64,000 nt of DNA from Pseudevernia furfuracea (taxonomy: Eukaryota > Ascomycota > Lecanoromycetes > Lecanorales > Parmeliaceae): the NCBI GenBank assembly GCA_022315425.1, contig JAIUPT010000013.1, forward strand, positions 248,001-312,000. Direction: 5' to 3'. Shown one piece after another: positions 46,581 to 57,675 of this stretch. The notes beneath the pieces were generated by a model. That model saw only the letters and a program-made list of their open reading frames with translations. It had not been told where the DNA came from and did no database searches. The first letter of the stretch is position 1. Each line of letters begins with the position of its first letter. The position numbers and the translations under genes were made by a program.

Positions 46581-47626
46581 CTACCTCGTCTCCACAAATC
46601 CCAGCAGCTTCTTCACGAAGTCCTGCGGGTTCTCCTCCGCAAGCCAATGCCCGCTACCCTCCACAATTCCTTTCTCAACATTGCTGTACATCTCACTCGC
46701 CATCTCCAAGGCACTCACGCTCATAAAACAATGCTCTCCACTCAAAATCATCGACCTCACCTCCACCTTTCCATTCCTCTTCAGCCATTCTTGATTGTGC
46801 GCCGCATCCGCGTCGAACATCCTGTAGACGTGGAATCCGCATCTCAAAGCGCCAGGCATTGAATATTGCGTGGTGTAGAACTCCAGATCCTCATTGGAGA
46901 TTGCGTCCGGTTTCTGAGCGAAGCGGTCATAGAAGTGTTTTAGGTAGATCTTCTCTTTGCCGGATACGAGCGAGACGGCGATATCGGACTGGGCTTGGAA
47001 ATCGAAGTGCCAGAGGGGGGCGGTGTGTTTGGTGTCTTCGTAGAACTTGGTGCCAGGGAGCGGACACTCGCCCCAGATGACGCTGGCGACGTTGGCTGGG
47101 AATTGAGCAACGTATGCATGGGCGATCATTCCTCCAATATCGTGCCCCACGACATGGATCGGCTCTTTGACGCCCACATGCTCCGTCACCAATTTGTACA
47201 AATCCTGAGCGAGCACATCCTTGGTGTAGCCATCAGGTGGATGGGACGAGTATCCAGCACCCCGGTAGTCCGGGACTATAACTCGATAGCCTTAATGGAT
47301 TCAGAGTCAGTATTTTCCTTTAGTCCTTTAGAATGGTTCTAGAGTCAGAAGACATATTCAGGCGGAAAAGATATCCGGCCGCAAAAACATGGTGAAAAAG
47401 GGAATACGCTATTTGGTGGGAAAGATAACTCACCGGCTTCAGCGAGTGGGACGGTTACATGGCGAAATTGGTAGGATGACTCTGGGAAGCCGTGAATGAG
47501 GAGAATGGTACCCTTAGGCTCGCCGGAAGTGGGAAGACACTCGATATAATGGATCCGGATCTCCGGGTCGGCTTGCTGAAGCCAGATCTGGCGGTGGTTG
47601 GGAATGGGGGAATTCTGGGGTGCCAT
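46581..47626 (-). CDS. Epoxide hydrolase-like alpha/beta hydrolase
   Basis: Exons 47626-47434 and 47290-46581, with a 143-base intron splitting a Gly codon, give 300 residues. The fold markers are all present: oxyanion-hole H-G-F-P-E-S-S-Y near residues 45-52; P-D-Y-R-G-A-G-Y-S; the nucleophile elbow V-G-H-D-I-G-G with Asp115 (an Asp rather than Ser, as in epoxide hydrolases and haloalkane/haloacetate dehalogenases); and the catalytic His279 in G-S-G-H-W. Tyr-rich cap sequence (F-Y-T-T-Q-Y) could provide the ring-opening tyrosines. No signal peptide, so cytosolic. Substrate unknown; detoxification or secondary metabolism are possible, but no biosynthetic neighbours are seen. TGACGCT inverted repeats lie upstream. 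Confidence 0.88.
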
Positions 47627-48263
47627 TGTTGAGGGTATGGTGGAGTTAATGATCTGTGAAGGGACGGTGATGTGGTGCCTATTTATGCAGAAGAGGACGA
47701 TGGTGTAAGAAGAGCATCGGATTGGTAAAGGATGACGCTCGAGTTACGCTCATGACGCTGCAATCGAGCGTCACTTCAGCGTCATTTGGGGGAGCGGGCA
47801 GGCAGTCCGTCTCCGCGGCCAATCAGACCGCCCAGTCTGAGGGAACATGGTAGTTCCTCGAGATAGAGAGTGTTCCGAAAACACGTGGTGTACGTATACT
47901 TTATACCCTAAGCTGGGCGCTGTGGTTGATAGACCTCATTGCTTGGGGTTCGCGAAGAGCTGGTGGCCCCGGACTTCAAGCCAAGTCTTGGCACGCCCCT
48001 CCACCCTCAGGCAGGGCAATATTGCTACTATTTTAATTTCCTTTTAACACTTCACCCAGCGCCGAATCGGCCATCAATCACAAGAAAATGATTCGCTTTT
48101 GCTTATGTACAGCTCACGCCCATCCTTTTTGTCCTTCCTTGCCATCCAACCGATTTCCCCCCCCCCCCCCAACAAAAACACGCCAAACGAACGGAAGGGT
48201 ATAGAACTTTTTTTTATCCCCATTCAGTCAGTCACCCCCCAAACAAACAAAGAAACAAATTCC
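47627..48263. other. Intergenic between hydrolase and F-box/LRR genes
   Basis: Contains the hydrolase promoter, with the TGACGCT inverted repeats, and a C-run near 48159-48170. No supported gene. Confidence 0.5.
47731..47786. promoter_or_regulatory. Nested TGACGCT inverted repeats upstream of the hydrolase
   Basis: TGACGCTCGA (47733-47742) is mirrored by TCGAGCGTCA (47764-47773), and ATGACGCTG (47752-47760) by CAGCGTCAT (47777-47785). The core TGACGCT thus occurs four times, twice in each orientation, about 105-160 bases before the hydrolase ATG. TGACG is the half-site of many bZIP factors; a regulatory role is inferred. Confidence 0.45.
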
Positions 48264-50056
48264 TCATTTTTTGAACATGTAATGCCCATAAACACCGCCA
48301 ACCTCCCCCCACGCGACAGGCACCTTCCTCATTCCCCACCACATCGCTCCCATCTTCCACCCTCTTCTCCCAGTAGTCGCGCCAGGCCCATTACCGCCCG
48401 CACCAGCTATCGGCTCCCTGACGTACCAACCGCGCCTTCCCAGCTCCTTGACGACCCAGCCAAGACGCTTGTTGGTATTCTTACACTCGCGAAGCGAGGA
48501 GATGGCTTTGTCGCCCAATTCGATGACTTCGAGGGGGAGCGTGGCGGGTGTGAGGAGGATATTGGTTGGAGCTGGCGTGTTGAAGAGAGTTGATTGTGTG
48601 ATGGCGGGGATGGCGGTTAGATCGAGATAGTGTAGCGCTGGACGCACCCAAGGCTGCTGCTGTCCGTGAGGCCCCGTGGGGAGTGGGCCGGGTTGGCGGA
48701 ATAGCGTGTTGACGTCGGCGAGGGAGAGATTGGCATAGGCAAGGCCAAGCTCTTCGATGTGTTTGGTCAGAGGCATGAGCTGAGGAACGTGCCGCGGCTG
48801 GATTTGGGCGCCGTTCAAATTCAAAGAGCGCAGGCTGGAAGGCAAGGCGGGAAGAAGACGGTCGACGTCCGCATCCGAGAGAAGCCGGTAGCGAGAGATA
48901 TCGCAGGAAAGGTTGAGGTAGACGAGGCTTCTGACCGCAGGATGAGTCGTTAGAAAGCCCACAACGCCTTCTCCGGTGATATAGATGCAACGGCCAAGGT
49001 TGAGGTGTGATAGGGCTGCGGATGCCGGCAGTGACATCAAAGCTTCGTCCGTGATACGGGTGTGGGAGACGTCTAGGTGGGTGAGATGTGGTACGTGTGG
49101 GAGGAGGGTTTCAAAAGCTAAGCTTGGGAGAGTGAAACATTCGTGAAGACCCAAGCGGCGGATGTTGAGCGTCGTAGAGGGGGAGTCGATCAGAGTATTC
49201 ATGGTGGTGGTAAACGCGTCCACGAACGAAGAGGATGCTGAAGCGCAGAAGTCAATAGCCCGGAGTTTGGGTAGGCGGAAGAACAGCTTTCGGAGCACAT
49301 CCTCATCCATGTCATCGTCCAGGTTCTCTTGCAAAAGGACCTCTTGGACTGCTGGAATCAGCTCGAGACATTTGAGCAGAGTCTTTGAGGTGAGGTTTTG
49401 CAATTCAGCATTCGTCTGCCGGCTGCGGCCAAGTCCGACCGAAGTGGTGTGTGAGAGGTCCAGCCTTCTTACGATAGTTCCCAAGCCAGGGTACTCGGAG
49501 ACATGGTGCAGGAATTTGGCAAAGATGGAGGAGTGGGGAAGAGTAATTTGGCTATGGAGCGTGTTGATAGTAGCAACATGGAAAGTTTTCGAAGTCAACA
49601 GACACGCAACAAGATCGACGTTGCGTGGTCCATAGCCAGCTGGTGGAATGTCGACTGCAAGCTGTGCGATGATTTCGTCTGGTCATGGTCAGTGCGGCCA
49701 CGTGGAACACTATTTTCAGCAAACTCACCGAGCACTTCGACAGGCAGCCTCTCAATTGGTGCCCCGCCAGGACCGTACGATTTCTCTACCTCAATCTCCG
49801 CGGGCTCCTGACGCCTTGGGAGTTCCAAGTCCCAGCCCGACAACTCAGATATGCCGGTCCTTAAGGTGGTATAGCTCTTGCTTCTACGCTTACGCCCAGG
49901 TCCCACGGGCTGCCATTTAGGGCTCCTGCCGCACCGGCAGCAGCAGTCGCAGGTACCGGGACCCGTACGGCTGCCGACATTGTGCACGGCGTCTGGAGAT
50001 GTAGGCAGGGAGGCATTGACGGACTCAAAGAAGGATTGTGCTATGCCTGACCTCAT
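48264..50056 (-). CDS. F-box/leucine-rich repeat protein
   Basis: Exons 50056-49729 and 49678-48264 join in phase (50-base intron) to 580 residues. An F-box-like segment spans the junction near residues 103-145: I-E-R-L-P-V-E-V-L-D-E-I-I-A-Q-L then V-A-C-L-L-T-S-K-T-F. The C-terminal 400 residues carry leucine-rich repeats (L-R-A-I-D-F-C-A, L-T-H-L-D-V-S-H-T, L-S-H-L-N-L-G-R-C, L-V-Y-L-N-L-S-C, L-R-S-L-N-L-N-G, L-H-Y-L-D-L-T), as in Amn1/Grr1-type SCF substrate receptors. A Cys-rich patch (C-D-C-C-C-R-C) lies near residue 36. An upstream frame from 50445 can be spliced in phase to this start (donor after 50161, acceptor before about 50062), which would lengthen the N-terminus by roughly 95 residues. 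The role in ubiquitination is inferred from domains. Confidence 0.85.
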
Positions 50057-51463
50057 GATGGCCTGTCAGTATAAGATTTTTAGGTAATAGTAAAGCAAAC
50101 GGCAAGTTTGTTTGGATGTGGGAAGGCTTGCGACTTACCCCCCTCTTCCTCCTTTACTGACGAACACGAGCTTTTTCTTATGTCACGGTAATGTCGAGAC
50201 CCCTGCACTTTGCAGATTGAATCCGAAGCAGCTTGTGAAGATATGGCGCGCTTGTCGGCAGTGGTACCGGACCGGCCGTTGGTGCATTCTGCAGGAAGAG
50301 GCTCATGCGCAAAGTCTGGGGTAAAGGGCGGAGATGATATTCTTCTTCTATTGGTGAGTCTGGGGAAATCTGCTGCCAGGTATCGACTTGTAATCGTAGA
50401 GTTTGTCGGCTCTGTCTTGCGGTAAGATGAGGGGATCGAGAGCATAATGTGTTGAAGATCTTTGGGCGTCGATGCTTGAGATGCGGCGTCAGTGATATGC
50501 AGAGTAGGAAGAGATGCGACAAGAGCTTGAAAAGTTGGAAGAGACTATGAGTATATGTATTGAGGCAGCGTCTGAGACGAATTAAGTAACAGGATGTTGG
50601 AGACTTATGTGTTGCAGAGACAGATGGCAAGCCGTAGTACACGACAGTAGTATCCTCCTTAGCTACCCTGAATGGTAGACGAATAATAGTCACGAATGTA
50701 AGGGCGTCGGATGTTTGTGTCGAGTGGAACAAGCTTTGCAAGATCCAGTGATAGTTGATCAATTGATCGCTCGTTTGCATCATCCCGGGCCTTGGATGAC
50801 TCTTCTCTGAGTTGTGTTTTGTCAAAATTGCACGCTCTGACATAATAAGAACTCTGGGGGCCTCATCAATTGTCCACGTGCCGGCACCAGCTTTTTCAAC
50901 CCGTCAGTTTATACCCAAGATGAATACTCGATATGTCAACGGACATACATGCCCTTTCTCGCATTCGTAGACTTGATGACAGGCTGAAGAAGATTGGCAA
51001 GGAAGTGGCGAGGAGTGGAACCTGCGAGACGAGGAGAGGCGTCAAATGTGAGGCACGCTTAAATCGTTTAATTGCGGAGACTTTTCCGAAGAGTGGCATA
51101 CTGTGGCAAAAACAAAAACGTCGTCTAACCAGATCCATCAAACCATCCAGACCAAACCTCCAACCTTGTTCAACAGGCGCTCGGACCCTTTTTCCACTAT
51201 TGTCTGTTGTCTATTGTCTGTGCAGTTACCTAGTCAAGCTAGTCATGAGACCAAGACTCTGGGGTAGTTAGTAGTTACACGCAAGCGTTCATGTCAGAAG
51301 CGAAGTCGGAAGTATAAAAACATCTCATCTACTGTTTGACTATCCATAGGCTCGCATGCCGCTCTTCATATCCATTCTTGGGTAGTCCAATTACCCCATC
51401 TTCCTGCCTTCATCTATCCCCGAATGCGTTACAGCATTCTGGACAATTCTCCAGAATCCATCA
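50057..51463. other. Upstream region of the F-box/LRR gene, possible extra exon
   Basis: The minus frame from 50445 starts with ATG and reads as ordinary Ser/Thr/Arg-rich protein to about 50161, where GTAAAG could act as donor in phase with the acceptor CTGACAG just before 50062. A stronger GTAAGT donor lies slightly later but is out of phase. So this is either a coding exon or a 5'UTR with an intron. Other frames here (50178-50843 minus, 50933-51271 plus) have no support. Confidence 0.4.
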
Positions 51464-54179
51464 TTACACTTTTCCTCGACGTTTAGCCGCTGCTGTCCCA
51501 TTCCAAGTACTCACAACCGCTGTCCTTCTCTTGGCTGCTGGTGTCCCATTCACTGCACCTAGTCCTCTCAGTCTACGCACTTTCCGTCGCCTCTCCTCCA
51601 CATCCTCTGCTTCACCTTTCGCGTCCTGGTAAGATGCGAGTCTTTCGGCCCACGCTACACATTTCGCTGTCTCTGCTCGTTGTCTGGCCGTACCTCCCAC
51701 ATCTGCGCTTTCTGTGGGCAGATCCTGGAGAGCCAGAAGAGGCGGCTTTGACTGTCCCTTGTTTCGTCGAGTGTTCGCGCGTGTGGTTACTGCCAGTTCC
51801 TGAGCTTGTGACTTTTGCAATACAACAGGATCAGTACCATCTGCTCTTCTCACGGGAATAAAGCTTGGGGCGCCTGGAGGTGCTTTTGATGGTGCAGGTA
51901 GGCGAGTCCTCGTGCTGCGTCGGCACGACGCAGGCTCTGCAGTGAGCTCTTCACTCTCCTCAGAATCGAGTGCCTCCGTCTTCGGCTTGCCGGGTGGAGT
52001 GCCCGGTCGATTAACGATAGTTCGCCGCTTCTGTGGCGATGAAGCATGGCCATCCTGAGATCCGTGCGTCTTACGTGGAGAACGACGGGGAGAACATTGC
52101 GGTACCGGAGCACCTGGCGCCGATAAGAGAGGCTTTTGTGCAGCTTTTCTGGCTTGTGCGCGATTAAGGAAGTCTTTGAGCATGCTGGTGTCGTCACTAA
52201 AACGGGCTCCTGATCGCGTCTTCTGATTAGCCGTCTGCTCTCTGGTATCTTCCATTGCCTGCGATACGTCATCAAGTTCTGTTTTCGCAAGGACTTCATT
52301 GGCCTCATCCATAGCCTCCGTGCCTTGAGTGTCGTCCGGAGTAACTCCGAGCAGGGGTTGGCTTGCGCCAGCGATACCGGGGTGCTCGTAAACCTCGATG
52401 GCTTCCATGGCTCTATGTAGATGCTTCTCGACATCGGTCTCATCAGTAGCAGGCAAAACAGCTTCCGCACCAGCAACGGTGCCCATAGCGAGTTGTTCTT
52501 CATGAAGAGCGGGCTCCGGGCTATCGTGAGCGACGTATCCCATGTATCCTATGGCATCTTCGGCTCTGGGTGCAGAGTTGTTGCCGAGAAGAGTGCTAGC
52601 CTCGATAGGCGGAGCATCTAGATTTCCATCACTGTGATCTGCGTTAGTCTCTGCGATGACTTTTTGCAGAATCTCTCTTTCTTGCAAAGTGTCCCTGCGT
52701 TGTAATGTATCCCTTTTTTTGGGGGTCTTGCCCTTTCGTGCATCTTTATTCTTGCTAGGGCTTTCTTTTCGTCGCAAGCTTTCTCTTCGGAGAAGACTAG
52801 TCCCTATCTGCGGGGTTTCACCTGGATAATCTGTCCGTAACGATTCCGCAGAAAGCAGTAGCTTCGGGGTGGTGGTAGCGCCAGGAGTTGTCACTGCATG
52901 TGGCGACAATAAAACTGGCCTCTTCCTAGGACTTGCACGCTTTGGCGTCTTTGCACGAACGCTTGGCGTTAACGATGAGTTGAGATGTGGCTGTTCAAAA
53001 ACCAGCCCGGCTTCAGTCAATGCTTTTGACGAATCCTTCAACGACGACCGAGTGACATCCACAGTATCACTTGGCAAAGCTTCGGGTACGCTGGAAGAGT
53101 GATTTGCACTTGGCGATAGAGCACTCCCACTCTCAAATATTCGGGCTCCGGCATTTACTGTCTCTTCGTGACGGGATGGGGAAGGAACAGTGACTTTTGG
53201 TGCTGATGTTGCATCGCAACCAATCAGTATGTTGTCTGCGTCCTCATGGACTGCCTGCGTACTGGCAGCGGCGTCGTCCGTTTTGATAGCTTCATCGGCA
53301 ACGACAACAATCTCGGACAATGTAACAGGTTCACTCTGAAGAGATTCCTCATGTGTTGAAGTAGCTTGATCAATACTAGTGATCTTCTCGGATGATGTTG
53401 CGCCATCAGTCTCAAGAACTGTCCCGTTTTTTGGGACCTCGTCCGAATGTCCGGGTGGGCTTGTGGCCGCAATCTCTACTGCATCTGCAGCATCGTCACC
53501 TGAGCTTGACAGCTCACGGACATCCTCCAAAGCCGGGCTTTCTCGAGCGCGTAGTGTATCATCTTGTACGACATTCGTAGATTCATCGGCGATCGTCGGC
53601 ATGTTCTCATCAGCACTTGATGTTCTGAACCTGGCGTTGTCAGGCTTGAGGCTCTTCCTGCTCGCTTGTTTGCCTGTTCAGCACCACATATCAGTCCCAT
53701 GCATTGAGCAATGCGATTGTGGGCAACACTCACGCCTTGGAGTTCCTGCATTCTCGTTATCACGCAACGTAGTGAAGTACTGAGCCGCTTTGTTTTCCTT
53801 CCCATCATTCTCAACCCTCGGCGCATCCTTCAGCCGCAAGCGCTTCACAGGCCTCGGGGTATTCGTAGCATCGCCCAGTGGTTGCCGACTCTGCTCAGAA
53901 TCTCGAAATCCCTCTTTTGTCTCCGGTTTGGCGGGAGCCTCATATCGCTTCCACACCTTGCGCCCATGGTGGCGAGCTAGGATAGGAGATTTGGGCGCGC
54001 GTTCCCATGCTCGTGGTCGCGGTTTGGGAGCTTCGTCATTGAGGGAGAAAACACCATCTATAGGAGTCCTAAGGATAGAGATTTGTTTTAGCAGGAAGCA
54101 ACGAAAGAGACAATTCGTTTAGTCGGGAAGGCTGGGAAGGAGCAACCCACCACGAGGAAAGCGCTCCAGGGTCAGTCAT
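51464..54179 (-). CDS. Large disordered basic protein, probably nuclear, unknown function
   Basis: Exons 54179-54151 (29 bases), 54068-53734 and 53673-51464 join in phase to about 857 residues. The N-terminus reads M-T-D-P-G-A-L-S-S-W-T-P-I-D-G-V-F-S-L-N-D-E and is followed by basic clusters (R-P-V-K-R-L-R-L-K). The middle alternates acidic Ser/Thr/Ala-rich sequence with basic Pro-Arg-Lys patches such as K-R-A-S-P-R-K-R-P and S-P-R-R-S-P-R-K-T, which resemble AT-hook-like or nuclear-localisation signals. The C-terminus has the only well-ordered-looking part: T-R-A-N-T-R-R-N-K-G and V-R-R-L-R-G-L-G-A-V-N-G-T-P. No known domain is identified; nuclear location is inferred from charge. It starts 321 bases from the divergent mrp10 start. 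Confidence 0.8.
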
Positions 54180-54500
54180 GATGGTTCAATCGCTATTGAA
54201 AGGAAAGAGTAAGCTCGCTCACTGCATCAATAGCAGCAGTTATTCGTGTACATATATCAATGACCGTAGAAATACAACATGAGAATCCCAACAAGTCATG
54301 CGACACGGAGAACGAGTGCGGCAGAAAAGTAAACATTGGGCAGCCCTACGAGCTACTAGCGGCTTGGCGTCAATGATGCCGACTCGCCGACATGCATCGA
54401 CTGGAAATGTTGCTCGCGCCAGCCTGCGACGCTGAAGAAAGAAACGCCCTCCGATGTATCAACGATAACACCTCTGCTCCATCCGTGGGAAATTACGACC

Positions 54501-54966
54501 ATGCCTCCCAAAGGCGGCAGCACGAAGCTCGCCCCTCCCCGCCTCCCTCCTCTCCCCAAACTTCGAATCCGGCGACCAAACAAACCTGGAGAAAACCCTT
54601 GCGTCGGGATCATGACTTCGGTACTAGGTATAGTACATCTGTTTTTTTCCCCCAGAGCAAAAAGAATCCATGCTAATCTCCTGCCACGCAGGATGTTGGG
54701 CGTCCTCAGGCAACGCAGCGGCGGGATGCCAGCAACTGGAGCAGTCGTTGAGAGCCTGTATGGATGCGCCGGTACGTCTACTCCCGTTTCTACCTGAATG
54801 CTGCGCATGGTGGCGAGCATGATAACCGATTGATCGGAAGGAGCAATGCTGATCGGTGCTGGGCTGGGTGGAACAGAGGCCGAAGACGGGGAAGAAGAAT
54901 ACCATCAATTACCACCTCATGAGGCTGTATCCGAAGATCAAGGGACCGACCAAGCAGGGCAAGTGA
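54501..54966 (+). CDS. mrp10: Mitochondrial 37S ribosomal protein Mrp10 (mS37), twin CX9C
   Basis: Exons 54501-54627, 54692-54771 and 54877-54966 join in phase to 98 residues. The basic, Pro-rich start (L-P-P-L-P-K-L-R-I-R-R-P-N) and the C-terminal T-G-K-K-N-T-I-N-Y-H-L match fungal Mrp10, a small-subunit mitoribosomal protein of the CHCH family. Two CX9C pairs are present: Cys34 to Cys44, and C-Q-Q-L-E-Q-S-L-R-A-C in exon 2, as needed for Mia40-dependent oxidation. Each intron restores one of these elements, which is strong support even though every exon is short. It is divergent from the disordered-protein gene and convergent with sct1. Confidence 0.93.
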
Positions 54967-55312
54967 AAAGGGAGGACAAACGAGCGCCCAGAGGAAACAC
55001 CTTCACACTATGTATGTACGGAGACGATCTTTCGCAATGGTTGGGGGAGTTGAGGGGGAGGTGGCTGTTGAGCATGTACCGTAAGGGCGTGGCACGGCGT
55101 TGTTTGGATTGCGCATTTGAAGGCGCAAAAGGGAACAAGTGTGCCATACTAGCTGGAGCTTGCTCGCATGAGAGCCTGTACAGGGGGAAATTATAGCCCG
55201 ATTCGAATCTCCAACATCAAAGACAAAAATGCTAAGAGTACCAATGCACCGTCCAAACACCATGCTAAAAAGAGACCCGACCTCGTGTATCTCATCCAAG
55301 AAAAACCTAATA
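54967..55312. other. Convergent 3' flanks of mrp10 and sct1
   Basis: About 350 bases between two converging genes. No gene seen; the two 3'UTRs are expected here. Confidence 0.5.
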
Positions 55313-57675
55313 CTAAACGTCCTTCCTTAGCTCAGCAGAACTATCCGGCGTCGCACTCCCAGTCTCACTGTCCGCAAAATCCCAACCCCCATTTCCATCC
55401 TCACTCTTCCTCCTCCTCTCACCCCTCTCCTTCATCGCACCTCTTATCTTCTTAGTGACCTCTTCCAGACTTTCCTTCGAGCTAATCGTGCTGAACCCCT
55501 TTACTGGAAATCCTGCACTGCCAGCTTTCCCACCACTCGAGCTACTTCGGCTGCGACTTCGACTTGGAGGCCGAGAAGCAAAAAGGCCAATATTTCCCAG
55601 ATCATGGAAGGATTCGTTGCGCGGGAGGTGGCCCTGAGTTGAGGAGCCGCCACCGATGCTTGCCAGGCCTTCATTGGCGCTGCTGCGGGCTGGCGAGGTC
55701 GGCGGGAAGCCGGATGGCGTTCGAGAGTGGTTGCGTGGAGATTTGGAATCTTGGAGAGCGCCGTCGCGGAAGGGGTTGGCGATTATACGAGCGGAGTCGA
55801 AGTCTGGGAACATTTCCGGTCCCAAAGTATTGATGACTTCTGTTACTTCATGAGAAAGCATGACGCGCTTCTCGCGGAGTTTCTGTAGAGTGTTTGCTGA
55901 GGTAGGATAGAGAGATAAGACGAGAGGGCGAAGCGATTTGACAATGTCCATTCCAGTCTCGCCGATACGGAGAGCGGCGAAGGTTACGGATGGGAAGAAG
56001 ACTACACCAAATACAATGACCATCCATAGGGGGACCCACTCTGGTATGTAGCCCTGGACTCTGTTTCGGTGGGTCCAGTAAGTCAAGAGAATAGTGTAAG
56101 TGGCGTAGAGAATAGGGGCGAAGGCGAGAGCGACGAGCAGTTTCCAGGTAGCCATGACGTCGCGCCCTTGAAGCTTTACTGTAGACGCCGCCAGGGCTTC
56201 GCGCGACTTCTTTGTAGAGATAATTTTCGAACATATGAAGACTGGTGCAAAGAGTACTAGGCCTGGCAACGTTCCAATGGTCAACACACCAAGCTTCCCA
56301 AGCCTATAAATGAGTGTAAAGACGACTTTCGGAATTGAGATCTTTGCGTATTCGACTTGATGATCTCGTACACCGATGAGCCAGAGCTGTTTGTTGTATT
56401 CGTTGACGGACTTCTTAAGGTTGACAATTCTGGGTTCATTTTTGTGCTGAGTATAACCTTTTACCAGCCGCCGGTTGAGCTCAACAATCATTGGAAGGGG
56501 CAGCTTCTTGCCCGTGGGATTATACAGCCGCCGGGCTGCTTGAATCAACTATGAGAGATCAGTACAGTCACGTTCGTCAATCGCAATGATACGCACCATT
56601 AAAGTATCATAGTCAGGACTCGTCACTGTCACCGCGACAAGAGCTTGATACACAATCTCCAGCAACTGACGTGTTGCTTCTCGTCTCTCACCACTTTTGT
56701 ACATTTCCACAAGCTCAGTAGGCACGTCAACAGGGGGGCCGAATTCGACCACCGCTCGTGACCTGAACTTGTGGGCATGGAAATAGTTCATACCACAAGG
56801 AACGATCTTGACGCCTGAGTCCGGGTTTGCTGCCAACGATCCAAGGGCCATTATCGCGACGCCGGCTTTCAAGGGCAGCAACTCTGTTCTGTCGTGGCTT
56901 CCACCTTCAGGGAAGATACCAACGCAGCCACCACTTTGGAGCCTTTCAAACACAGCGTCATAGACCAACGACTGATCAACCTTGGGCGCAGTTTTATAGC
57001 TTGTCCCCTGGAAATCCTGTTTCTCTACATCGCTGGTCTCCACCTTGTTCTCTCCGGCATCGACTTTGGTCTTCCCTGTAAGCTGCTCAATTGCCGTATT
57101 GCCCTTGAACTCCTTCTTCAACTTGATCTCCTCATTCCCATGTATTTCCAAAATTTCTGTGTTCGCCGCAATACCATTCACAGTCGGCAAAACCAATAGC
57201 CCTCCAATTTGACACTCCTTCTCAAACTGCGTTCCAACTCCTCGTAGCAACGTAGGATCGTTAGCTGCGTCCGGAAGGTATATCTTGCCCGTGCCGGGCT
57301 TCGTGCTGTCTAATGCTCTTCCCACCGGGACCGCCCCTGCTGCTCTGGCTAGGCCCCCAATGAATTTTCTTCTCATGGATTTCTCGGCGATGAGCCAGGC
57401 TATGCGGCGACCAGCTTCCATTTTGATTACTCGCATTAAGATGAGGGGATCGACGAACTACTTTAATCAGTGCGAGTCCCCAGGATAACACGGAGCCTGC
57501 TCACCTGGTTCGCATGAGGGGCCGCAACGAAGATGACAGGCCCTCTTCTCGGCACCTTCCATGACCCTCGGGGATGCACTTCTCTGAAGAAGAGATCAAC
57601 CAGAACCGACATCACCCATAGTATTAAATCGTATACCCAATTGATCATGGGCACGAGATCCTTCTTCCTTGCCAT
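55313..57675 (-). CDS. sct1: Glycerol-3-phosphate/dihydroxyacetone-phosphate O-acyltransferase
   Basis: Exons 57675-57505, 57457-56597 and 56548-55313 join in phase to 755 residues, close to yeast Sct1/Gpt2 (759/743). The enzyme acylates sn-1 of glycerol 3-phosphate in the ER, the first step of phospholipid and triacylglycerol synthesis. The acyltransferase motif A-P-H-A-N-Q-F-V-D is split by intron 1 and restored by the splice; F-P-E-G-G-S-H-D-R-T-E-L, V-P-C-G-M-N-Y-F and F-G-P-P follow. Several membrane segments flank the catalytic domain, including one in exon 1 and a pair around residues 445-520. The Ser/Arg-rich C-terminal 150 residues (R-S-R-S-R-S-S-S-S) are probably phosphorylated and regulatory. 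It may use glycerol 3-phosphate made by Gut1, encoded elsewhere in the window. Confidence 0.96.

Noticed and set aside
50178..50843. 221-codon minus-strand frame
   Set aside because: Overlaps in another frame the better candidate exon at 50445; composition is Leu/Ser/His/Arg-rich without domains.
54846..55196. 116-codon frame on +
   Set aside because: Overlaps the third exon of mrp10 in another frame; the mrp10 reading has family conservation and exact splice phases.
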